Source: Glutamicibacter protophormiae (GTDB lineage Bacteria; Actinomycetota; Actinomycetes; Actinomycetales; Micrococcaceae). From it: a stretch of DNA of 64,000 nt. The stretch lies in contig NZ_BMPH01000004.1 in assembly GCF_014647495.1 (NCBI RefSeq), positions 62,001-126,000 on the forward strand, given 5' to 3'. Of the stretch, positions 34,476 through 44,616 are shown piece after piece. Numbering within the stretch: the stretch's first letter is position 1; every line of letters starts with the position of its first letter. The position numbers and the translations under genes were made by a program. A model generated the notes under the pieces. The model was not told the DNA's origin, searched no databases, and was given only the letters and a program-made list of their open reading frames with translations.

Positions 34476-35726
34476 ATGATTATGGCATTTACCCAGAAGG
34501 CTCCTGCTCGCCCTCCAATTCCGGCCGAAATTCGGGTGCTGCTGGTTGCGGCGTTCATCATTGCTCTGGGATTCGGCTTGATCGCACCGATTCTCCCCCA
34601 GTATGCGGTGAGTTTCGATGTAGGTGCAGCCGCGGCGACCGTGATTGTCAGCATCTTTGCCTTCACCCGGTTGATCTTCGCCCCGGTGGCGGGCGTGCTC
34701 GTGGGCAAGCTGGGCGAGCCTCGCATCTACGTCACCGGCGTGCTGCTCGTCGCAGTCTCGACACTGCTCTGCGCAGCAGTGCAGGACTACACTCAGCTCC
34801 TGCTGGCCCGTGGATTGGGCGGATTCGGCTCCACGATGTTCACCATTTCCGCAATGGCGCTGATTGCCAGGTTGTCTCCCGAAGAGTCCCGAGGCAGAAT
34901 TTCCGGCTTGTATGCGGGATCGTTCCTGCTGGGCAATGTGGCCGGTCCGGTTTTGGGCACTGTCTTGGCCCCGCTGGGGATGCGCCTTCCTTTCGTGATT
35001 TACGGTATCGCCTTGGTAATTGCCGCGATGGTGGTTTACATGGCGTTGGGCCGTCGGCGGGATCTTGACGAACGGGCCAAAAATCCGGCGAGTGCGGCGA
35101 CTGCAATCGAAGTTGTCACCATGCGACAGGCCATGGGATCTCCCACCTACCGGGCTGCACTGTTTTCCGGGTTCAGCTATGGGTGGCTGGCTTTCGGTGT
35201 CCGCAACAGCATGATCCCGTTGTTCGCGCTTGCGGTCTTCGGCCAAGCCCAGGGGCAGTCAGTCGCGGGAATTTCATTGGCCATCTTCGCCGTGGGCAAC
35301 GGTTGCGCGCTGCTCTTCTCCGGAAAGCTCACCGACCGTATCGGGCGGAAAATCCCTGTCCTGATTGGCATGAGCGTACTGATTGTGAGCATCGGCGCGA
35401 TGGGCTTCTTCACGTCGCTTGCCGGGTTCGTGATTTGTTCGGTGATCGCCGGCTTCGGCGCAGGAACCTTGGGCCCAGCCCAGCAGGCTTCCGTTGCAGA
35501 CGTCATCGGCTCGGGCCGCAACGGCGGAAAGGCCCTGGCTGGGTTCCAAATGTGCCAGGATCTGGGTTCCATCATTGGGCCGCTGATTGCCGGTGCCATG
35601 GCGGACTTCTGGAGCTACCAGCTGGCATTCAGCGTCTCGGCCGTAGTGGGCTTGGTCGGCGTTATTGCTTGGTTGCTGGTGCCACAGACTACGAAACCAG
35701 TTCCTACCGACGATCGACAGCCCTGA
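34476..35726 (+). CDS. MFS multidrug-type transporter
   Basis: About 416 residues with twelve predicted helices. Major facilitator motifs are visible: GVLVGKLGEPRIYV for the loop 2-3 motif A region and a second-half counterpart GKLTDRIGRKIPVL. The closest style is the drug/proton antiporter 1 group, so export of a small hydrophobic compound is likely; substrate unknown. The start is uncertain: ATG 34476 or 34482 lies just before the natural N-terminus, while a GTG at 34356 would add 40 unrelated residues. Divergent from ftsY. Confidence 0.82.
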   Translation: MIMAFTQKAPARPPIPAEIRVLLVAAFIIALGFGLIAPILPQYAVSFDVGAAAATVIVSIFAFTRLIFAPVAGVLVGKLGEPRIYVTGVLLVAVSTLLCAAVQDYTQLLLARGLGGFGSTMFTISAMALIARLSPEESRGRISGLYAGSFLLGNVAGPVLGTVLAPLGMRLPFVIYGIALVIAAMVVYMALGRRRDLDERAKNPASAATAIEVVTMRQAMGSPTYRAALFSGFSYGWLAFGVRNSMIPLFALAVFGQAQGQSVAGISLAIFAVGNGCALLFSGKLTDRIGRKIPVLIGMSVLIVSIGAMGFFTSLAGFVICSVIAGFGAGTLGPAQQASVADVIGSGRNGGKALAGFQMCQDLGSIIGPLIAGAMADFWSYQLAFSVSAVVGLVGVIAWLLVPQTTKPVPTDDRQP

Positions 35727-35820
35727 ATTCTCACCCTCCGGCAAATATTACTTTGAACCGAGCTCCAATTCCCGGCGCCAATACTGCTTTCAGTACCTCA
35801 CCGAACCTGGGAATATATGG

Positions 35821-38800
35821 TCACGCGTCGGAACTCCGACGCTCCATTTTCTGGCTAATCACAGTAGAGACACCGTCTCCGCGCATGGTCACGCCGTACA
35901 GGGCATCCGCGACTTCCATTGTCTTCTTCTGGTGGGTGATCACGATCAGCTGCGATGATTCCCGAAGCTCTTCGAAGATCGTGATGAGTCGTCCCAGATT
36001 TACGTCATCGAGCGCGGCTTCCACCTCGTCCATGACATAGAAAGGCGAAGGACGTGCCTTGAAGATGGCCACCAGCAGTGCCACCGCGGTTAGTGATCGT
36101 TCACCGCCGGATAGCAGCGACAGCCGCTTGATCTTCTTGCCAGCCGGGCGCGCCTCAACCTCGATGCCGGTAGTGAGCATGTTCTCCGGATCGGTGAGGA
36201 CCAGCTGCCCTTCTCCCCCGGGGAATAACCGGTCGAAGATGCGCTTGAACTGCACCGCGGTGTCGTTGTAGGCCTCGGTGAAGACACGCTCCACGTGGGA
36301 ATCCACGTCCTTGATGATCTGTTGCAAGTCCCCTCGCGACTTCTTCAGGTCCTCAAGCTGGCCGGCCAGGAATTTGTGCCGCTCCTCAAGGGCCGCGAAT
36401 TCTTCCAGAGCCAATGGGTTGACCTTGCCCAGCGCCGCAAGATCGCGTTCGGCCTTCTTGAGGCGTTTTTCCTGTTCCACGCGGTCGAAAGGTTTCGTGC
36501 CCACGGCATTGCCGTCCTCGTCAACGTTGACACGAAGTTCGGCCCACTTGTCATCAGGGTCGGCAGCTTCGGGGATCAGTTGATCCGGGCCGAAATTCGC
36601 GATCAAGTGATCCGGTGTATACCCCAGCTCTTCAAGAGATTTCGTTTCAAGGTTCTCGATTTTGATGCGCAGCTCGGCGCGCAGTATTTCGTCGCGATGC
36701 ACGGCATCGGCCAGTCGGCCGAGTTCAGCGGAAAGCTGTTCAGCCTCGGTTCGGTTGCTGCCCAATAGCTCTTCAAGTTCAGATTTCTTGACCGAGAGTT
36801 CATCACGTTCCTGGCCGGCCATTGTCAACGACAACTCAATGAATCGAAGCACTCGTTCGGACGCGCGTTCCACGCGCTGGGCCTTCGCTGCTTGGGCTTT
36901 ACGTTCGGCGGCGCGCTGCAGTGCCACCTCCCGATGGGTACGCTCGGCAGCCGCAGTGCGGCGCAAGCCGTCGACTCGGGAGCGCAACGCGTTAACTCGC
37001 TCTTCGCTGCTCCTGAGCGCGAGCCTGGCTTCAAGTTCCTGCTGCCTGGCGGCCGCCGCGGCATCCGCCAAGGCAGCGCGGGCGGCATCGTCGACAGGCT
37101 CGTCCTCCGAATCCGTCGAAGCCATCTCCATGCGCTCGCTGATTTCCTCGTAGGATTCTTGTTCGATTTCAAGTTTTTCAACGGCCGTGTCCAGCCTTGA
37201 TTCCAAGGACTCCTTCTCGGATTGCGCCGAACGGAGCTTGTGCCCCAGTCGGGCCAGGTAATTGGACAACTCGTCGATTGCAGCGTCTGATTCAGCCAGC
37301 TGGCTCAACGCTTCGTCCCTTGCCTGCTGCGCGTCGGACAGCACCGGAGCGCGCTGCGCCACTTCGGCTTCCAGCTGTTTGTGCTCCTCCTGCGCTTGGG
37401 TTAGCTCAGCTGACGTTTGCTCGACCAAGGCCTGCTGGGCGATCAACGATGCTCCAGCCGAGTCTCCAATGGAGCTGTGGAGCCCTGCAAAAGATACGCC
37501 GTCAAGCGTGGTGATCTTGGCTTCCGGATGCGCCGCGAGAATCTGCTCGACGGATCCGAGATCGGGGACAACATAGTGATCGGCAAAGATGTTGTCCAAG
37601 AGATTTGAGAACTTCTCGGTTGAACTCACGATGTCCCGCGCCGTAATGGCAAGCTCACCAAGATCAGGGGTGGACACCTTCGGGACATCGGCATGGACGA
37701 AGGAGGCACTGGCGGACTCTTCTTGCGACACTTGCCGGATCAAGGCAATTGCGTCAGCTGCGCTTTCAGCGACCAGGTGCTCCGCCGTGTCGCGCAGGAT
37801 GGCGGCTACAGCTTGTTCATAGCCCTCGTTGACCGCCAGCAGCTCTCCGAGCCGGCCGGCGAGGACGTCCGTCGAACGTTCGAGCAAATGTGCGGATTGG
37901 TCATCTGGTTTTGCGTTGAGTTTCAAGGCCTCCCATCGCGCACGAAGACCGGAAATCCGGACCGACAATTCGCGTTCTCGCTGGGTATCCCGGCCCTGCT
38001 GTTCTGACAGGCGGGTGAAGGCTGCTTCGGCATTTTCGAAGACGTCGTTGAGCTGGCGCTCGCCAAGGAGCCGTTCTTCCAGTTCAGCGTTCACCGTTTC
38101 GTGTGAGCGCGCATCAGCAGCAAGATCGGCATCGAATGATTGGACGGTGTCTTGCAGACGGGAAATTTCCGCGCGTGTCACGTCAACGCGGCTGCGTGCC
38201 GACGCCACCTGCGATGCAAGGCGGGACATCCCCTCGCGGCGATCCGCCGCTGCGCGCAGCATGGCAGCCATGCGCTGCTGTTCTACCCGCGATTGTTCTT
38301 CGGCGTGTTCCTTGGCTTCGATGGCTTCGGCGAGAATTTCGTGGCGATCTTCGACAGCTTCTATGAGTTCTTCGAGTTCCTCGTTCAGACGCTCGGCTTG
38401 AGCTTCCAAACGTTCTGGATCACGGCTGGAATCAAAATGTGTCTGATTACTTTCGAGCAGTTTCCCCCGTTCACGTGCCAACGCGGTGAGCGAGCGAAAA
38501 CGCTCAGCTTGCGTGGTAAGCGCGACCCAGGTTCCTTGCATCTTTTCGAGCCTTGGGGTGAGAATCTCAGCACGTTCGGAAAGCTCTGCCACCTGACGGC
38601 GGACGCGTTCCAGACGCGAGGTGACGTCCTGTTGCTGCGCCTGGATCTTTGATTCGTCGTTGATGTCCTGGGCCAGCTTGTTGTTCAGCGACACAAGATC
38701 ATCGGCCAGCAGGCGTGCCCTTGCATCACGTACGTCCAATTGCACCGTCTGCGCTCGGCGGGCAATCTTTGCCTGGCGGCCCAAGGGGGCCAGCTGGCGG

Positions 38801-39396
38801 CGGACTTCGGAGTTCAGGTCCTCCAGCCGGTCCAAATTGCCTTGCATTGCCTGCAGCTTGCGCAGTGTCTTTTCCTTGCGCCTGCGGTGCTTGAGCACCC
38901 CAGCGGCTTCCTCGATGAAGCCGCGTCGGTCTTCGGCCGTGGCATGGAGAATTCTGTCCAGCTGGCCTTGTCCGACGATGACATGCATTTCACGGCCCAG
39001 CCCCGAGTCGGACAGCAGTTCTTGGATGTCCAGCAATCTGCACGAATTTCCATTGATTGCATATTCGGAGCCACCGGCCCGGAAAAGGGTTCGTGAAATC
39101 GTGACTTCGGCGTAGTCGATGGGCAGCTGGCCATCGGCATTGTCGATGGTCAGTGAGACGTGCGCGCGTCCCAGCGGAGGGCGCCCCGAAGTTCCGGCGA
39201 AGATGACATCTTCCATCTTTCCGCCGCGCAGCGTTTTGGCCCCCTGCTCCCCCATGACCCAGGACAGGGCATCGACAACATTCGATTTGCCCGAACCATT
39301 GGGCCCGACAACAGCCGTGACGCCCGGTTCAAACTCGAAAGTGGTCGCCGAAGCAAAAGACTTGAATCCGCGAACGGTAAGAGTCTTCAGATGCAC
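35821..39396 (-). CDS. smc: Chromosome segregation protein SMC
   Basis: 1191 residues, full length. The N-terminal ATPase half carries Walker A in VVGPNGSGKSNVVDALSW and the Q-loop region WVMGEQGAKTLRGG. Two long coiled coils flank a hinge at about residues 510-680. The C-terminal half has the ABC signature LLSGGERSLTAVALL and Walker B PFYVMDEVEAALDD. It condenses and aligns replicated chromosomes with ScpA and ScpB, not encoded here. The GTG at 39396 has GAGGAA about 9 bases upstream and gives the normal SMC N-terminus HLKTLTVRGFKSF. Confidence 0.97.
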   Translation of the reverse strand: MHLKTLTVRGFKSFASATTFEFEPGVTAVVGPNGSGKSNVVDALSWVMGEQGAKTLRGGKMEDVIFAGTSGRPPLGRAHVSLTIDNADGQLPIDYAEVTISRTLFRAGGSEYAINGNSCRLLDIQELLSDSGLGREMHVIVGQGQLDRILHATAEDRRGFIEEAAGVLKHRRRKEKTLRKLQAMQGNLDRLEDLNSEVRRQLAPLGRQAKIARRAQTVQLDVRDARARLLADDLVSLNNKLAQDINDESKIQAQQQDVTSRLERVRRQVAELSERAEILTPRLEKMQGTWVALTTQAERFRSLTALARERGKLLESNQTHFDSSRDPERLEAQAERLNEELEELIEAVEDRHEILAEAIEAKEHAEEQSRVEQQRMAAMLRAAADRREGMSRLASQVASARSRVDVTRAEISRLQDTVQSFDADLAADARSHETVNAELEERLLGERQLNDVFENAEAAFTRLSEQQGRDTQRERELSVRISGLRARWEALKLNAKPDDQSAHLLERSTDVLAGRLGELLAVNEGYEQAVAAILRDTAEHLVAESAADAIALIRQVSQEESASASFVHADVPKVSTPDLGELAITARDIVSSTEKFSNLLDNIFADHYVVPDLGSVEQILAAHPEAKITTLDGVSFAGLHSSIGDSAGASLIAQQALVEQTSAELTQAQEEHKQLEAEVAQRAPVLSDAQQARDEALSQLAESDAAIDELSNYLARLGHKLRSAQSEKESLESRLDTAVEKLEIEQESYEEISERMEMASTDSEDEPVDDAARAALADAAAAARQQELEARLALRSSEERVNALRSRVDGLRRTAAAERTHREVALQRAAERKAQAAKAQRVERASERVLRFIELSLTMAGQERDELSVKKSELEELLGSNRTEAEQLSAELGRLADAVHRDEILRAELRIKIENLETKSLEELGYTPDHLIANFGPDQLIPEAADPDDKWAELRVNVDEDGNAVGTKPFDRVEQEKRLKKAERDLAALGKVNPLALEEFAALEERHKFLAGQLEDLKKSRGDLQQIIKDVDSHVERVFTEAYNDTAVQFKRIFDRLFPGGEGQLVLTDPENMLTTGIEVEARPAGKKIKRLSLLSGGERSLTAVALLVAIFKARPSPFYVMDEVEAALDDVNLGRLITIFEELRESSQLIVITHQKKTMEVADALYGVTMRGDGVSTVISQKMERRSSDA

Positions 39397-39546
39397 AGCG
39401 TGAAATTCCTCAGTTTGGCCCGGTATCGATAGTGTTAGCATGGGCGCGCAGACCATGTTCTCCGAAATGATTCTATCGAAACGACTCGGCGAAAACCGGT
39501 TTCTGCTCGCCTTTGCGCACATCAAAAACGAGGGGTAGATCATTTC

Positions 39547-40362
39547 GTGGACGTCTTATCAGAGATCGAGGACTGGCCGGTCGACAACGCAGTGTCAGTT
39601 GTCGTCGATGGGCAGGGAGCAATCGCAGGTCAGCATGGCGACACGGACAGGCCCTATGCGTTGGCTTCGGTAACCAAGTTGCTCAGCACCTATGCGTTCC
39701 TGATTGCCCTGGAGGAAGGAGCCATCGGTCTTGAGGACCCCGCAGGGCCTGAAGGATCGACGGTTCACCATCTACTTGCTCACACCGCAGGGTACGACTT
39801 CGATTCGGAAGTCATCCGCTTCGAGGTTGGTGCCAAACGCGGATACTCCAATTGCGGATTCGAAAAATTGGCCGAACATCTGGAGCGGGAAACAGAAATC
39901 AGCTGTGCCGACTACGCGCAGGAAGCGGTCTTCGCGCCTCTCAGAATGAACTCGACCAAGATCGCTGGAAGCTGTGCGAAAGATGGTTGGTCGACCGCTG
40001 CGGATCTTGCAAGGTTCGCAGCAGAACTCCTCACGCCGACGCTTGTTTCACCGCAAACGATGGCCGACGCCACCCGGGTGCATTTCGAGGGCTTGGCTGG
40101 AATTCTGCCCGGATACGGGAGACAGAACCCGAATGACTGGGGTCTGGGATTCGAAATTCGCTCGACAAAGAATCCGCACTGGACCGGAGCTTCGCACCCC
40201 GCCAAGACCTTTGGGCATTTCGGCCAGTCAGGGACGTTCCTGTGGGTGGATCCCGTGGATCGTCTGGCTTGCGTGACCCTCACAGACCGCAATTTCGGAC
40301 CGTGGGCGGCTGAAACCTGGGCCGGTTACAACGAACGCGTGCTCAAGGCTTACTCCGCCTAG
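39547..40362 (+). CDS. Beta-lactamase-fold serine hydrolase
   Basis: 271 residues from GTG, with GAGGGG upstream. The class C/penicillin-binding-like motifs are the SxxK in LASVTKLLSTYAF, YSN in KRGYSNCGFEKLAEH and HFGQSG late in the protein in place of KTG. There is no signal peptide, so it should act in the cytoplasm and is likely an esterase or peptidase and not a resistance enzyme. It lies between smc and mutM on the opposite strand. Confidence 0.85.
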   Translation: MDVLSEIEDWPVDNAVSVVVDGQGAIAGQHGDTDRPYALASVTKLLSTYAFLIALEEGAIGLEDPAGPEGSTVHHLLAHTAGYDFDSEVIRFEVGAKRGYSNCGFEKLAEHLERETEISCADYAQEAVFAPLRMNSTKIAGSCAKDGWSTAADLARFAAELLTPTLVSPQTMADATRVHFEGLAGILPGYGRQNPNDWGLGFEIRSTKNPHWTGASHPAKTFGHFGQSGTFLWVDPVDRLACVTLTDRNFGPWAAETWAGYNERVLKAYSA

Positions 40363-40365
40363 AAC

Positions 40366-41295
40366 CTACTTGGGGATCCGCCGCGGCCGAGGCTGGCATA
40401 CCGGGCAGCTATAGGAAGAACGCCCCATGAATGGATCGCGGCGGATCAGGGACGGGCGCCCTTGGTCGAGGCACCGCAGGCATTGCTCGCCTTCTCGCCC
40501 ATAGGCGTTCAGCGATCGTGAGAAGTAGCCGCTCGCGCCATTGACGTTAACATAGAGCGAATCGAAGCTCGTCCCGCCGGCTTCCAGCGCCCGAGTCATT
40601 ACGTCAATAAGTGCCTCATTCAGCAGCGTCACCTCGAAGCGGCGGATGGTGGCAGTGTTTCGCAGGCCAGATAACCCGGCGGCCCAAAGCGCTTCGTCGG
40701 CATAGATGTTTCCAACGCCTGAAATAATTTCTTGGTCAAGGATCGCCCGCTTGAGTTGAGTCGTCTTTTTGCGCAGTGCGGCATAGAGATCCTCAGCGGT
40801 TCGAGCCGGGTCCAGCACGTCGCGCGCAATATGAGCGGCGGCCTGTGGAATAAATTCGCTCCCGCTGCCCGCACCGCCAGGGCCGCCGTCGGAGGTTGCC
40901 ACGAGCGGGGATAAGAACATGCCGCCGAAAATCCTCTGATCGACGAAGCGCAACTCGGCTGGAACACCGGGAATGTCGCCGAGGGTCAGCCGTACCTTGA
41001 GGTGCTTTTCGTCGGGAGCGGCAGGTTCTTCAACCAGAAGTTGGCCGCTCATCCCGAGATGGGCGATTAAAGCCGTGGGCACGGAAAGGCCGTCAAGCTC
41101 CATCCATAGGAATTTTCCGCGGCGGGCAACGGATTTCACCGTGCAGCCTGTCAGGGATTGTTCGAAGTCTAGCGGGCCGTCTCCGTGCCGGCGGACCGAA
41201 CGCGGGTCCAGGACTTGCACCGATTCAATTCGGCGGCCCCGGACCCACTTGTCCAGCCCTACGCGGACTACTTCAACTTCAGGTAATTCCGGCAT
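40366..41295 (-). CDS. mutM: Formamidopyrimidine-DNA glycosylase
   Basis: 309 residues, bifunctional glycosylase/AP lyase for oxidised purines such as 8-oxoguanine. The catalytic N-terminus MPELPEVEVVRVGL (Pro2 nucleophile, Glu3) is intact, as are the lesion-sensing Lys/His region near residue 55-75 and the C-terminal zinc finger (CLRCLDQGRPSLIRRD then CPVC). The segment at about 125-140 is Gly/Ser-rich and looks like an insertion relative to short family members. It sits 12 bases after rnc in the operon. Confidence 0.95.
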   Translation of the reverse strand: MPELPEVEVVRVGLDKWVRGRRIESVQVLDPRSVRRHGDGPLDFEQSLTGCTVKSVARRGKFLWMELDGLSVPTALIAHLGMSGQLLVEEPAAPDEKHLKVRLTLGDIPGVPAELRFVDQRIFGGMFLSPLVATSDGGPGGAGSGSEFIPQAAAHIARDVLDPARTAEDLYAALRKKTTQLKRAILDQEIISGVGNIYADEALWAAGLSGLRNTATIRRFEVTLLNEALIDVMTRALEAGGTSFDSLYVNVNGASGYFSRSLNAYGREGEQCLRCLDQGRPSLIRRDPFMGRSSYSCPVCQPRPRRIPK

Positions 41296-41307
41296 TGAAA
41301 ACCGCCC

Positions 41308-42006
41308 CTAGCTCCGAGGAATTTGTTCGCCTGGGTGCAGCATGAGCCATGAGTTACGGGCAGCTTCCTGCTCCGCTTCCTTCTTCGACGGGCCATGGCC
41401 GCTGCCGTAGAACTCGTCCGAGATCACAAGGGTTGCTTCATAGGTACGTGCATGATCAGGGCCGGAACCGGTCACCTGATAATGCATGTCGCCAAGCTTC
41501 TTTGCGGCTACTTCTTCCTGGATGACAGTCTTCCAGTCAGTGGCAGCTCCAAGCAGGCGAATGTCTTCCAGCAAGGGCGTCACGAACCGCAGGACTAGTC
41601 CACGGGCGGCATCCATTCCCTGAACCAAGTACGTGGCGCCGATCAACGCTTCCATGGTGTCTGCAAGGATGGAAGCCTTATTGGCACCGTTGGATTGCGC
41701 TTCACCGCGCCCCAGGAGGATGTGTTCACCAACTCCCAGGTCTCGGGCGATGATAGCCAATGCACGGGTACTGACGATTGCTGCACGGCGCTTGGCCAAG
41801 TCGCCTTCGGGAAGATCCGGGTACTTCTGGTAGAGGTACTCGGCGACCGAAAAACCAAGGATGGAGTCGCCTAGGAATTCGACGCGCTCATTGGTTGGTA
41901 TTCCACCGTTTTCGTACGAATACGAACGATGAGTCAGGGCAAGACGAAACGTCTCGGAATCAATGTCGATTCCGAGACGCTTCATTAGTTCTTCTTTTGA
42001 AGACAT
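41308..42006 (-). CDS. rnc: Ribonuclease III
   Basis: 232 residues. The RNase III signature ERVEFLGDSILGFSVAEYLY and the metal-binding EALIGATYL/DTMEALIG segment lie in the N-terminal domain, and a double-stranded RNA-binding domain (KTVIQEEVAAKKLGDMHYQV to the end) follows. It processes rRNA precursors and degrades structured RNA. It begins 3 bases after the rpmF stop. Confidence 0.97.
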   Translation of the reverse strand: MSSKEELMKRLGIDIDSETFRLALTHRSYSYENGGIPTNERVEFLGDSILGFSVAEYLYQKYPDLPEGDLAKRRAAIVSTRALAIIARDLGVGEHILLGRGEAQSNGANKASILADTMEALIGATYLVQGMDAARGLVLRFVTPLLEDIRLLGAATDWKTVIQEEVAAKKLGDMHYQVTGSGPDHARTYEATLVISDEFYGSGHGPSKKEAEQEAARNSWLMLHPGEQIPRS

Positions 42007-42009
42007 GTC

Positions 42010-42213
42010 TTAGACGTCTGCGACCTTGCGACCCTTGTACTCAAGGAACAGTTCGGTACCGGCCGAGTCGGTGACAACCTTTGCCTGGTGAGGCAGGCTG
42101 TAGGTTACGCGACCGTTTTCAACGGTCTTCACCAGGTTAGGCGCAGTAGCCTTCCACTGAGAACGGCGTGCACGAGTATTCGCACGGGACATCTTCCGCT
42201 TTGGAACAGCCAC
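42010..42213 (-). CDS. rpmF: 50S ribosomal protein L32 (cysteine-free form)
   Basis: 67 residues, [20 protein letters not shown] start. The four Cys of zinc-binding L32 are missing, so this is the zinc-independent form usual in actinobacteria. The start is GTG with GAGAAG about 6 bases upstream. It is 2 bases after yceD, and the pair yceD-rpmF is conserved in most bacteria. Confidence 0.97.
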   Translation of the reverse strand: MAVPKRKMSRANTRARRSQWKATAPNLVKTVENGRVTYSLPHQAKVVTDSAGTELFLEYKGRKVADV

Positions 42214-42215
42214 GA

Positions 42216-42836
42216 CTACTTCTCTTCTCTCTTGTCTGACGTATTATCGGGTGCCGCGTTATCTGCGGCAATGTCGGACAGCTGCGCAAGCGCTGCCCAA
42301 CGCGGGTCCAGTACCTCATGATGGTGCTCGGGTTCATCATTGAGATTCACTCCGCATTCGCTGCAGAGACCCAAGCAATCCTCCCGGCAAACCGGCTGGA
42401 ATGGCAGTGCGGTTCCAATTGCGCTCCGCACCACCGGGTCGATGTCAATCAAATCACCAACGACCCAGTACTGATCCACTTCATCATCGGCTTCGAATTC
42501 TTCGCTGCCTTCATAGTAGAAGAGCTCTTGAATGTCAGCCTCGAAATCGTACTCGATGGGCTCCAGGCATCGTCCACATTCCCCCGCAATTTGTGCGGTA
42601 GCGGTACCCGATACCAGGATTCCCTCATGTACGGCTTCAAGGCGAAGATCTAAGTCAAGCTCAGATCCTCCACGAATGCCGATGAGTGCATTTCCCACAT
42701 CTGTGGGTGCCGGAACCTGCTCGCTAAGAGTTTTCATCGAGCCTGGCGAACGGCCAAGCTCCTTGGCTGATACAACCAATGGCGAGTTGCGATCGACTTC
42801 GCCATGTGACGATCGATCAGAACGCTTATCGCTGAT
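42216..42836 (-). CDS. yceD: YceD/DUF177 family protein, probable ATC start
   Basis: About 206 residues. The family features are [20 protein letters not shown] near the N-terminus, [20 protein letters not shown] with a CxxC, and a second pair in [22 protein letters not shown]177 proteins are linked to 23S rRNA/L32 accumulation and lie next to rpmF. The start is unusual: no ATG, GTG or TTG with a ribosome site lies upstream of the conserved N-terminus; AGGAG (42842-42846) is followed at 5 bases by ATC at 42836-42834. A weak TTG at 42914 and an internal ATG at 42737 (which would cut off conserved sequence) are the alternatives. Confidence 0.85.
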   Translation of the reverse strand: MSDKRSDRSSHGEVDRNSPLVVSAKELGRSPGSMKTLSEQVPAPTDVGNALIGIRGGSELDLDLRLEAVHEGILVSGTATAQIAGECGRCLEPIEYDFEADIQELFYYEGSEEFEADDEVDQYWVVGDLIDIDPVVRSAIGTALPFQPVCREDCLGLCSECGVNLNDEPEHHHEVLDPRWAALAQLSDIAADNAAPDNTSDKREEK

Positions 42837-42935
42837 GATGACTCCTATAGAACATAGTCCGACATTTAATCTTAGCGCACACGAGACATAGTTCCCAAAT
42901 CTGCAGCACCCCAAGCAAAGCTGCTTTACTGCGTC

Positions 42936-44573
42936 CTACATTTCGAATGATGAAGGCACCGGCAACAAGTCATGAAGCAAACGAGGAACAAGGCGCCGAA
43001 TTTCGTTTCGCTTCTCCTCAGATACTTCCTGCGACCCATCGTTGATAACCACTACTTCAACATCCCTTCGCCTCGTGATTCGCCTAAGCCGTGAAACAGC
43101 AATCGAATCTGCTGGATCAATGTAGTCGTACCTGATCCTGCCTGGAACAGCACGACCGGTACTAAGGGCGAAGTTGAAATAGAACGATCCGGCTAACGCC
43201 GCGTCGGAAAGTGACCGAAATTTGGCACGGCTCGTGGCAGCAAAAACTTCAGGATAGCGCTCCTCCATCTCATTCATGACGCTGACTCGAAGAGCGTATG
43301 GAGTATGGAAAAATTTCCGATTGTATGTAGGGAATCCATCCCGAGAAAGGATTTGACGTGCATTCTTCGCCGCCACCGTCGAAACATTGTCTTCATCAGA
43401 AATCGGCGAAAAATCCACCAGAGCCCTCGAATAGAAGACCTTAGAGATTCCGTTAGCATGGAAAAACCGTTCAGGACTGAGCGGTGAGGTGAGTATCATG
43501 TCATCGTTGAAATAGAGGAAATGCTCAGACAATTCCTTGATCCGGTGAAGGTTCGCCTCAATGGCATGAGAGTTGAATACCGGAAGCTCGGTGGAATCTT
43601 TCCAAATCTCCGAGTGGTCAACAATTTGGACTTTTGAATCCACACTACTATTTAGCCAATTTGGGCGCTGCCTATCCGTGACAATGTAGATTTTTCGAAT
43701 CCAAGGTGCATACTGCTCAATAGATCTCAAACAGTACCGAAGCTCATCTAAGGATTCAAAGCGCGAAACATCAACTGCATTTTTGACCAAATCATCGTCG
43801 GAGTTACCAAGGGCCGCACTCTTGCGTTTCTTCCACTCAACATCATCGCCATCAACCCAAGTAATCACTGCATCAATTGGGAAATCGACATCATAGCCTA
43901 GAGCAGAATTGGCTGCTCCCATGTGCTCCGCCCAAGAAACAGCATTCGAGACCGGGTCAGGGAGCTCAGTAGCACGCGGGTTCCAAACTTCACTGATCAA
44001 CCGGTCTGTCTTAGCATCTGAACCCCAGCGGATAATATCTACCCCCTGCAGGGCATTGCCGAAAAAATGGGATTTCTCGCCAGAAGCCACATATCGATAT
44101 AACCTGACGCCCACGACGTCAGACCGGTTTGCAAGGGCCGCGACAAATTCTTCCTTGGAAATCGCCCTACCGTTAGGTAGGAGTGCACGAAAATACCACG
44201 AGGTGAAAGACGGATCCCCAGCAATGCTCTCCAGCGCTTTCCTATAATCGCGTGAGGGAATATTGACAATTGGTATACCCGAGTCCCCTCGTTCGAATAT
44301 CCAATGCGAGAGGTTAAGCTCTTGCAACTTCGTCTTGATTATCAATAGGTTTGATTTCTTTAGTGAATCAAGATTTAGATTGCAATCAATTTCCGCAATC
44401 CGAGGCCCCACCGGAGCACTGAACAAAATTCTTCCCTCAGCATCTTCTGCTGTCAAATTTTGCTTTACTGACGCTACGGAAACCATAATACTTTCCGTCC
44501 GCCTACGAACATTTCGAGAAAGCGAGGCGACGGCACTGTGTTTAAACTTGGTTGCTAACTTGCTCAATTCCAT
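42936..44573 (-). CDS. Stealth-family sugar-phosphate transferase
   Basis: About 545 residues. Conserved Stealth regions: CR1 FPIDAVITWVDGDDVEW; CR2 ESLDELRYCLRSIEQYAPWI with IYIVTDRQRPNWL; the LPVFNSHAIEANLHRI and FLYFNDDMIL boxes; CR3 NARQILSRDG and FFHTPYALRVS; CR4 GSFYFNFALSTGRAVPG. Stealth proteins transfer hexose-1-phosphate units in capsule and wall polymers. The N-terminal 230 residues are specific to this copy. The ATG at 44573 is chosen because it starts after the previous gene's stop and has GGATAAAG nearby; 44486 is an alternative. Codon use is AT-rich relative to the housekeeping genes around it. Confidence 0.85.
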   Translation of the reverse strand: MELSKLATKFKHSAVASLSRNVRRRTESIMVSVASVKQNLTAEDAEGRILFSAPVGPRIAEIDCNLNLDSLKKSNLLIIKTKLQELNLSHWIFERGDSGIPIVNIPSRDYRKALESIAGDPSFTSWYFRALLPNGRAISKEEFVAALANRSDVVGVRLYRYVASGEKSHFFGNALQGVDIIRWGSDAKTDRLISEVWNPRATELPDPVSNAVSWAEHMGAANSALGYDVDFPIDAVITWVDGDDVEWKKRKSAALGNSDDDLVKNAVDVSRFESLDELRYCLRSIEQYAPWIRKIYIVTDRQRPNWLNSSVDSKVQIVDHSEIWKDSTELPVFNSHAIEANLHRIKELSEHFLYFNDDMILTSPLSPERFFHANGISKVFYSRALVDFSPISDEDNVSTVAAKNARQILSRDGFPTYNRKFFHTPYALRVSVMNEMEERYPEVFAATSRAKFRSLSDAALAGSFYFNFALSTGRAVPGRIRYDYIDPADSIAVSRLRRITRRRDVEVVVINDGSQEVSEEKRNEIRRLVPRLLHDLLPVPSSFEM

Positions 44574-44616
44574 ATACTTTATCCGATCAAAAAAAGAATG
44601 ACTGACTGTTCTTAAT

